DNA of 35,782 nt. Origin: Thermus composti (lineage in GTDB: Bacteria > Deinococcota > Deinococci > Deinococcales > Thermaceae). Below the pieces are notes generated by a model. It did no database searches. It was not told where the DNA came from and saw only the letters and a program-made list of their open reading frames with translations. Where the stretch lies: contig NZ_BMPJ01000021.1 of NCBI RefSeq assembly GCF_014647535.1, positions 1-35,782 of the forward strand, in the 5' to 3' direction. Position 1 is the stretch's first letter; the number at the start of each line of letters is the position of its first letter. Positions 31,064 to 35,782 of the stretch are shown here, in pieces. Made by a program: the position numbers and the translations under genes.

Positions 31064-31916
31064 GGAGCTCCCGGGCCTCGGGGGGAAGGGGGGTCTTTTC
31101 CAGGTAGACCTCCACCCCCCTTCGCACCCTTTCCGGGGGGCGCCCCTCCGGCCAGGGGGAGGGGAGGGCGGGGGTTTCCCCTTCCCCGCCCGGGCCCAAG
31201 AGGCCAGCCGGAGCCCCTTCCGGGGGGCTAAGGTCCGCCACCCCCTCGCCCTCCGGGGCGGGCCCCACCCCTTTCGGCCCCGGGGAGGGGGTGGGGGCCT
31301 CCTCCCCTTGGGAAGAGGCCCCACCCTCCCCCGCCGGAGGCCCTTGGGGGCTACCCTCCTTTGCCCCTTGGGGCCTCCCTGCTTCAGGCCTTTCCCCTAA
31401 ACCTTCCCCCTGGCCTTTTTGGGGAGCGGCTTCCTGGCTTCCTTGGGAACCCCCTTCCTGGCTCCCCGGCCCGCCCCTTCCTTCCCCGGGGGATGTTCTC
31501 TCCTCGGAAGGGACACCTTCCTGGCCCAATTCCATGGGCCTTTCCCAGGCAGGAAGCCCCCCGCTCCCCCTTTCCCCCGCCCGGAAGCCCCAGAAGGCCA
31601 GGACCAAAACCAGCGCCAGGAGGTAGGCCGCCAAAAGCCCCCAGGGAAAGGGGGGAAGGGAAAGGGGTAGCTTCCGCACCTCCGCCCAAAGCCTTTCCTC
31701 CCCGTAAGCCAAGGCGGTGGGGTAGGCGAGGCTATGGCGGGTGATCTCCTTTAGGGCCCGCCCCTCCCATAGCCTTGCGGGAAGGAGAAGCCCCAAGGGG
31801 GAAAGGAGGGCGAAAAGGGGGTGGAAGAATCCGAGGAGGGCAAGCCCTAAGGCCAAAAGGAGGCGGTACCGCCAGGCCAGGCGGGCGGCGTAAAGCCGGT
31901 GGAAGCCGGAGCCCAC
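31041..31916 (-). CDS. Pro/Gly/Glu-rich membrane protein of unknown function
   Basis: The protein has 291 aa. Membrane segments lie at about 17-46 (a long hydrophobic stretch that may cross twice) and about 92-111. A roughly 130-residue low-complexity region rich in Gly, Pro, Glu, Ser and Gln (about 115-250) follows and is probably disordered. A charged, more ordered end follows (RVRRGVEVYLEKTPLPPEA). Composition resembles spacer or cell-envelope linker regions, but I know no family. The start is GTG, with TACAAT 6 nt upstream. The long G/C-only run means frame errors would be easy, but the frame stays open and codon use is Thermus-like. Confidence 0.65.
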   Translation of the reverse strand: MGSGFHRLYAARLAWRYRLLLALGLALLGFFHPLFALLSPLGLLLPARLWEGRALKEITRHSLAYPTALAYGEERLWAEVRKLPLSLPPFPWGLLAAYLLALVLVLAFWGFRAGERGSGGLPAWERPMELGQEGVPSEERTSPGEGRGGPGSQEGGSQGSQEAAPQKGQGEGLGERPEAGRPQGAKEGSPQGPPAGEGGASSQGEEAPTPSPGPKGVGPAPEGEGVADLSPPEGAPAGLLGPGGEGETPALPSPWPEGRPPERVRRGVEVYLEKTPLPPEARELLRRYFSP

Positions 31917-31922
31917 AGGGGC

Positions 31923-31928
31923 ATTGTA
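31923..31928 (-). promoter_or_regulatory. -10 box of the Pro/Gly-rich membrane protein gene
   Basis: TACAAT on the minus strand lies 6 nt before the GTG at 31916. A TTGACC hexamer (31941-31946) is nearby but only 12 nt away, too close to act as the -35. Confidence 0.5.
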
Positions 31929-31942
31929 GGGCTTCCCTTAGG

Positions 31943-32242
31943 TCAAGACCGCGAAGCCTCCTCCAGGTAGGCCCGCACCAGGGCCCGGAAAAGCTTGGTG
32001 TGGGCCCCGTGGCGGAGTTTGAGGTGGACCAACTCGTGGACGATCACCGCCCGGCGCACCTCCGCGGGCTGGGCCAGAAGCTCGGCGTTTAGGGTCAGGC
32101 GGCCGCGGGAAGAGACGCTGGCCCATTTGCGCCGCATGGGGCGGATCTGCACCTCCCGGAGGCGGTCCTCCACGCCGATGCGCCGCGCCCAGGCGCGCAC
32201 CTCCGCCAGAAGGATCTCCCGGCCCACCCTTTCCCCGTTCAA
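31943..32242 (-). CDS. YgjP-type (DUF45, M48-like) metallopeptidase
   Basis: The protein has 99 aa, with start TTG at 32242 overlapping the hsdR stop (TTGA) and a GGAGGG ribosome-binding site about 7 nt before it. A longer frame runs back into hsdR and is not used. The zinc site is HELVHLKLRHGAHTKLF (about residues 68-84), the HExxH pattern with a downstream His. Before it are RRKWASVSSRGRLTLN, the family's signature region with A-S-V in place of the usual G-S-C. This family is often found at the end of type I restriction operons. It is short (YgjP has about 165-240 aa), so it may be a minimal version. Its substrate is not known. Confidence 0.8.
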   Translation of the reverse strand: MNGERVGREILLAEVRAWARRIGVEDRLREVQIRPMRRKWASVSSRGRLTLNAELLAQPAEVRRAVIVHELVHLKLRHGAHTKLFRALVRAYLEEASRS

Positions 32243-35179
32243 AGCTCCGCCCTCCTGAGAAGGTCCAAAAGCTCGCTGGCCCAGGCCACCAGGTCCTTCA
32301 CGCCGAAGTGGGCCAGGGCCTTGTAGAGCTCCTTTCGTAGCTCCCGCTCCTGCTGGGGGCTCGAGGCCCAGTGCGGCCACGCCTCAAGGGCCGGCTCCAG
32401 CTGAGCGGCCAGGGCCTCGGCCTTTTCCGCCCCCACCCCTTTTTGCACCCGAAGCCACCAGGCCACGGCGAAGGCCTTTGGGGAAAGGGGGCTTTGGCCC
32501 CGCTGGGCCTGGGCCTCCTTTAGGTCCTGGACTAGGGCGGTGAGTTCCTTAAGGGCCTCTTGGCTGCTAAGCTGCCTCGCCTCAAAGGCCCGACGGATGG
32601 CCTCGGCCCGCTCGCCGATGGGGATGAGGTAGGGTTCTTCCCGGCCCCTGGCCTTCACCAGTTGGTAAAGGGCCTTGAGGAGGTTGAAGACCTTCACCGT
32701 ATCCGGCTTCTCCTCCGCCAATAGCGCCAGCAAAGCCGACCCGTCCAGGACGTGGGTTTCCGTGGGGTCCTTCACCCCGGGGGTGGCCGTGTGCTTCTGA
32801 ACGATCTCGGCCGTCTTGCGCAGGAACGAGCGATCCACCTGCACGTGGGGCTCGTAGGCGCTCCGCAGGAGCCGGTACATCTTCACGAGGGCTTGGTAGT
32901 CCTCGAGGAAAGGCCGCAAGAAGGCGTCAGGGGAAAGGATCTCGTACACCTCTTCCAGCTCGCGGAAGTAGGCGTAAAAGCCTTCCCGCTCCTCCTTATC
33001 GCGGAAATGCTCCAAGACCGCTTCCGCCGCCTTGTCCCCGTCCTTTCCCTGAACCAGGGGGAGGTACTCTTGCCGCCCCCTTTCCATCAGGCGGGCAAAA
33101 CGCGCTTGAAGCACCTCCAGGCCCTCAACCACCCCCTCCACGTCCTCCGAGTCAAAGGCCAAGGCCCGCTCCAGGTGGTCAAAGACCCCCACGAAGTCCA
33201 CGATGAGCCCGTTCGTTTTGCGCCGCCCCTTCTCGTCCTCATAGGGGCGGTTGACCCGGGCGATGGCCTGGAGGAGCACGTGGTCCCGCATGGGCTTGTC
33301 CAGGTACATGCAGTAGAGGATGGGGGCATCGTAGCCGGTGAGGAGCTTCTCGGTGACGATGAGGATCTTCGGGTTTTCGTCGGGCTTGCGGAAAGCCTTG
33401 CGCACCCGGGCCTCCTCCTCCTCGCCCAGGTGGTAGCGCCGGAGTTCCGGAGGGTCGTTGTGCCCGCGGCTGATGACCACCTGGCTCATCTCCGGGGGCA
33501 GGTGGCGGTCCAGGGCCTCCTTGTAAAGGCCGCAGGCCTCCCGATCCACCCCCACCAGGAAGGCCTTGTAGCCCATGGGCTCCACGTACTGGCGGAAGTG
33601 CTCGGCCACGAAACGGGCAATCTTGTCCACCCGATCCGGGTTTTTGAGCATGTTCTTGAGGGTGACGGCCCGGTCCAGGACCCGGTTGATCTCCTCTATG
33701 TCGGCCACACCCTCCAGCTCGGCCGCCGCCCAAAACTCCCGCTCCATGGCCTCACGGTCCACCACCAGGTCGTTGGGGGCCAGCTGGTAGTAAAGGGGCA
33801 CGGTGGTGCCGTCCTCAATGGACTCCCGGATGGAGTATTTATCCAAGGTAGCCGCCAGGGTCCCCGCCGCCAAAGACCTTGAAGGTGCCCTTGCCGTGGG
33901 CGCTTCGGTCAATGGGGGTGCCGGTGAAGCCGATGAAGGTGGCGTTGGGGAGGGCGCCCATCAAATAGTTGCCCAGATCCCCCCCGGTGGAGCGGTGGGC
34001 CTCGTCCACCAGCACGAAGATGTTGGAGCGGAGGTTAAGGTTGGCGTCGGCCTCGTCAAACTTGTGGATCATGGTGACGATGAGGCCCCGGGCGTCGTTC
34101 TTTAGGAGCTGGCGGAGGTGGCGCTTGCTCTCGGCCACGTGCACGTGGCCGAAGCCCACGGCCTCGAGGTTCTGGAAAAGCTGCTGCTGCAGCTCGTTCC
34201 GGTCCACCACCAAAAGCACGGTGGGGTTCTGAAAGCGGGGGTCTTCCAAAAGGCGCTTGGCCACGGTGAGCATGGTGTAGGTCTTGCCCGAGCCCTGGGT
34301 GTGCCAGATGAGGCCGCGGCGTTTCTCTGGATCCCGACAGCGGCCAAGAACCTTCTCGGTGGCGCGCATCTGGTGGGGGCGGAGGACCACTTTGGAAAGC
34401 TCCCCGTCCTTGCGCACGAAGAGGATGTAGTCGGTGAGCACCCGCAGGATGCGGCTTGGGACCAAAAAGGCCTTGACCAGGGTCTCAAAATCGGGTTGGG
34501 GGGCCCCGTTTGTTTGTTGGGGCGCGGCATGCCGCGCCCCCACCTGTTCCCGCCAGTTGAAGAGGGCCTTGCGGGAAAGGCTCCAGGTGGCCCCGTAGAA
34601 GAACCGCACCAGGTTCGTGAGGGCGAAAAGTTGCGCCTGGGCCATGAGCTCCGGCCCCTCCTCGTGGTAACGGCGGATCTGGTCAAGAGCCTCGGCGATG
34701 CCCTCTTCCTCGGTGGCGGCCTTGGTCTCCACCACCACCACGGGGATGCCGTTCACCAAGAGGACAATGTCGGCCCGGATGCGAAAGCGCCCGTTGGCGA
34801 AGCGGAATTTCTCGGTGATGTGGAAGGTGTTTTGCTCCGGGCGCTCCGGGTCCAGAAGACGGAGGTTCTTTTCCCGGCGCTCGGCTTCCACAAAGACCGT
34901 TTTGAGCCCCTTGAGGTACTCCCAGGCCTCGAGGTTGCCCTCAATGTCGGGCCGCACCCGCACCAGGCGCTCCAAGACCTCCTCCGCCTTGGCCACCGAG
35001 TCCACCACGCCCGGGTTGAGGCGCTGAAGCTGCTCAATAAGCACCGTCCGCAGCACCGGGCTCCCCTCCCCGCCCCGCAGGCGCAGGGCCTCCTCGGGGG
35101 GCAGGTAGGTCCAGCCCACTTCCTGGGCGTAGCGGAGGAAGGGGTTTTGCACGGCCTTCCGCTCGCTTCCCAAGCTCAT
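32239..35179 (-). pseudogene. hsdR: Type I restriction enzyme R subunit, broken by a one-base frameshift
   Basis: The R subunit cuts unmodified DNA and moves it with ATP. The 5' part (35179-33839, 446 aa) has the nuclease domain (RADIVLLVNG, then VETKAA, a PD-(D/E)xK pattern), helicase motif I GSGKTYTM, motif II VDEAH and motif III GFTGTPID. It then runs into TAA. The 3' part continues in another frame: DKYSIRESIEDGT from about 33848, then TEKLLTGYDAP, ARVNRPY and the C-terminal helices. The total of 2941 nt is one base over a multiple of three. One extra G in the CTTGGAT stretch (CC at 33843-33844) explains the break. A palindromic insertion lies at 34519-34540. The start overlaps the hsdS stop by 4 nt. 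Confidence 0.9.
34519..34540. repeat. 22-bp perfect palindrome inserted in hsdR
   Basis: A GC-rich 22-bp perfect palindrome (arms GGGGCGCGGCA and TGCCGCGCCCC) lies inside the coding frame of hsdR. It encodes part of VGARHAAPQQTNGAPQ, a stretch that has no place between FNWREQ and DFETLVKAF in the R-subunit pattern. The frame stays open, so it is an in-frame insertion. It resembles dispersed palindromic elements such as the RPE of Rickettsia. No second copy was seen in this window. Confidence 0.7.
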
Positions 35180-35742
35180 GGCGCGGGTTCACCTCCAAAC
35201 CGGGCCACGAACTCCTTCGGCAACCGCCGCCGGGCGGTCATGAGGTCGTGGAGCAGGGACTTAAAGAGCGCCTCCAGCGCCTGCCTGCGGCTTTCCTCGG
35301 CGCGGATTTTCTCGTCCACCGCCTGCAGGATGTGGGCGATTTCGCGCTGTTCGTCAAGGGGTGGGAGGGGGATGGGGATGCTATCTAAACGAGCCAAGCT
35401 AATACTGGCCTGGTTGACATGCCGGCGAGCTAAAGTTTGTGTGAAGCCACGCTGCCACAAGAGCAACAACCAAAAGGCAAGCCACACCCCGCTAATTTTC
35501 TGCGGTTCTTGCACCCGAATGATCGTCATATGATTGGAGAGAACGAATTTTCCTCTGAGATTAAAGTATGCCACCTTACCAACCAGTTCCTCGCTGTTAG
35601 TGTTGTTGAATAAAATGTCGCCTTCACGAAGCCAATAAGGGCTATTTTCAGGGGGAGGGGGCACATATTTGACCTGATCAAGCGAAATTTGTCCTTCGTC
35701 TGTTACATTAAAAGTCCCCTCTTCGGTTATTCGCTCCGACAC
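35176..35742 (-). CDS. hsdS: Type I restriction enzyme S subunit, probably incomplete
   Basis: The readable part has 188 aa. It holds one target-recognition domain (about residues 1-110, with WLREGDILFNNTNSE and VLSNHMTIIRV) and the conserved end SIPIPLPPLDEQREIAHILQ plus a helical spacer. Full S subunits have about 400 aa, with two recognition domains. A TGA in frame lies two codons before the GTG, so the missing 5' half is lost, frameshifted or off the edge; this cannot be decided here. The recognition domain is clearly AT-richer than the rest of the window, typical of transferred hsdS domains. The gene overlaps hsdR by 4 nt; hsdM would lie to the right. Confidence 0.75.
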   Translation of the reverse strand: MSERITEEGTFNVTDEGQISLDQVKYVPPPPENSPYWLREGDILFNNTNSEELVGKVAYFNLRGKFVLSNHMTIIRVQEPQKISGVWLAFWLLLLWQRGFTQTLARRHVNQASISLARLDSIPIPLPPLDEQREIAHILQAVDEKIRAEESRRQALEALFKSLLHDLMTARRRLPKEFVARFGGEPAP

Positions 35743-35782
35743 TATTCACGCCGCCACCCTAGCTACCCAGGCGATGGGTAAG

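Noticed and set aside
31941-31946. TTGACC as -35 for the Pro/Gly-rich protein gene
   Set aside because: The spacer to TACAAT is 12 nt, too short for a housekeeping promoter.
33839-33850. Programmed +1 frameshift in hsdR, as in prfB
   Set aside because: The shift would need to occur at CTT with GGA, not a stop, in the next codon. No Shine-Dalgarno-like spur sits at the right distance. A simple one-base insertion is likelier.

Overview
The window is chromosomal DNA of a Thermus species, close to T. thermophilus or T. scotoductus. The base composition is very GC-rich, with G or C at most third codon positions. Many genes start with GTG or TTG, genes are packed with 1-26 nt overlaps, and several proteins are typical of the genus: a chromate-reductase-like old yellow enzyme, a MoaD-DUF1952 fusion, the PCuAC/Sco pair and a dnaX gene with a nine-A slippery run. 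I see no insertion sequence, CRISPR array or rRNA. There is one tRNA gene, tRNA-Arg(CCG). No stretch over 300 nt lacks a gene.

Layout. 1-2.2 kb: an MFS exporter and a tandem universal stress protein, with tRNA-Arg upstream, all on the minus strand. 2.2-5.7 kb: a membrane-anchored parvulin foldase, then phosphoglucomutase behind a strong terminator. 5.7-8.8 kb: a sugar ABC transporter (two permeases and a Tat-type binding protein) with no ATPase gene; its promoter carries an inverted repeat. 8.8-10.1 kb: a Ser-Lys (R. etli type) asparaginase and a DUF309 protein. 10.1-14.6 kb: a tungsten module, made of the tungstate importer TupABC, a MoaD-DUF1952 fusion and a tungsten aldehyde:ferredoxin oxidoreductase. 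14.7-18.3 kb: a PfkB sugar kinase, a quinone reductase plus old yellow enzyme pair, and a zinc-ribbon protein. 18.3-21.8 kb: a Nudix protein with release factor 1, a ZIP metal transporter, and the Sco/PCuAC copper chaperones. 21.8-23.8 kb: a membrane protein, MazG, a CoA-type Nudix hydrolase and a PfpI/DJ-1 protein, overlapping end to end. 23.8-25.0 kb: argB and an unknown gene. 25.1-27.4 kb: dnaX, a CsoR/CstR-family repressor and an HD-domain protein. 27.4-31.1 kb: a 2-oxoacid:ferredoxin oxidoreductase (alpha-gamma fusion plus beta), MoaC and a NifX-like protein. 31.0-31.9 kb: a Pro/Gly-rich membrane protein. 31.9 kb to the end: a type I restriction locus made of a YgjP-type peptidase, an hsdR broken by one extra base and carrying an in-frame palindromic insertion, and a shortened, AT-rich hsdS.

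Common threads. Molybdenum/tungsten and ferredoxin metabolism recur: TupABC, AOR, the MoaD-like protein, MoaC, the NifX-like protein and the ferredoxin-linked 2-oxoacid oxidoreductase. AOR and the 2-oxoacid oxidoreductase would both use ferredoxin.

The clearest regulatory pattern is a leaderless start: a TANNNT -10 box 5-8 nt before the start codon, seen at about a dozen genes. It moves several translation starts downstream of the longest ORF. Two divergent gene pairs (DUF309/tupA and the unknown gene/dnaX) share one near-symmetric -10 box in a 17-bp gap, so their start codons begin exactly 18 bp apart. I consider this the most interesting unexplained structure in the window. All functional calls rest on reading motifs in the sequence; no database search was possible.
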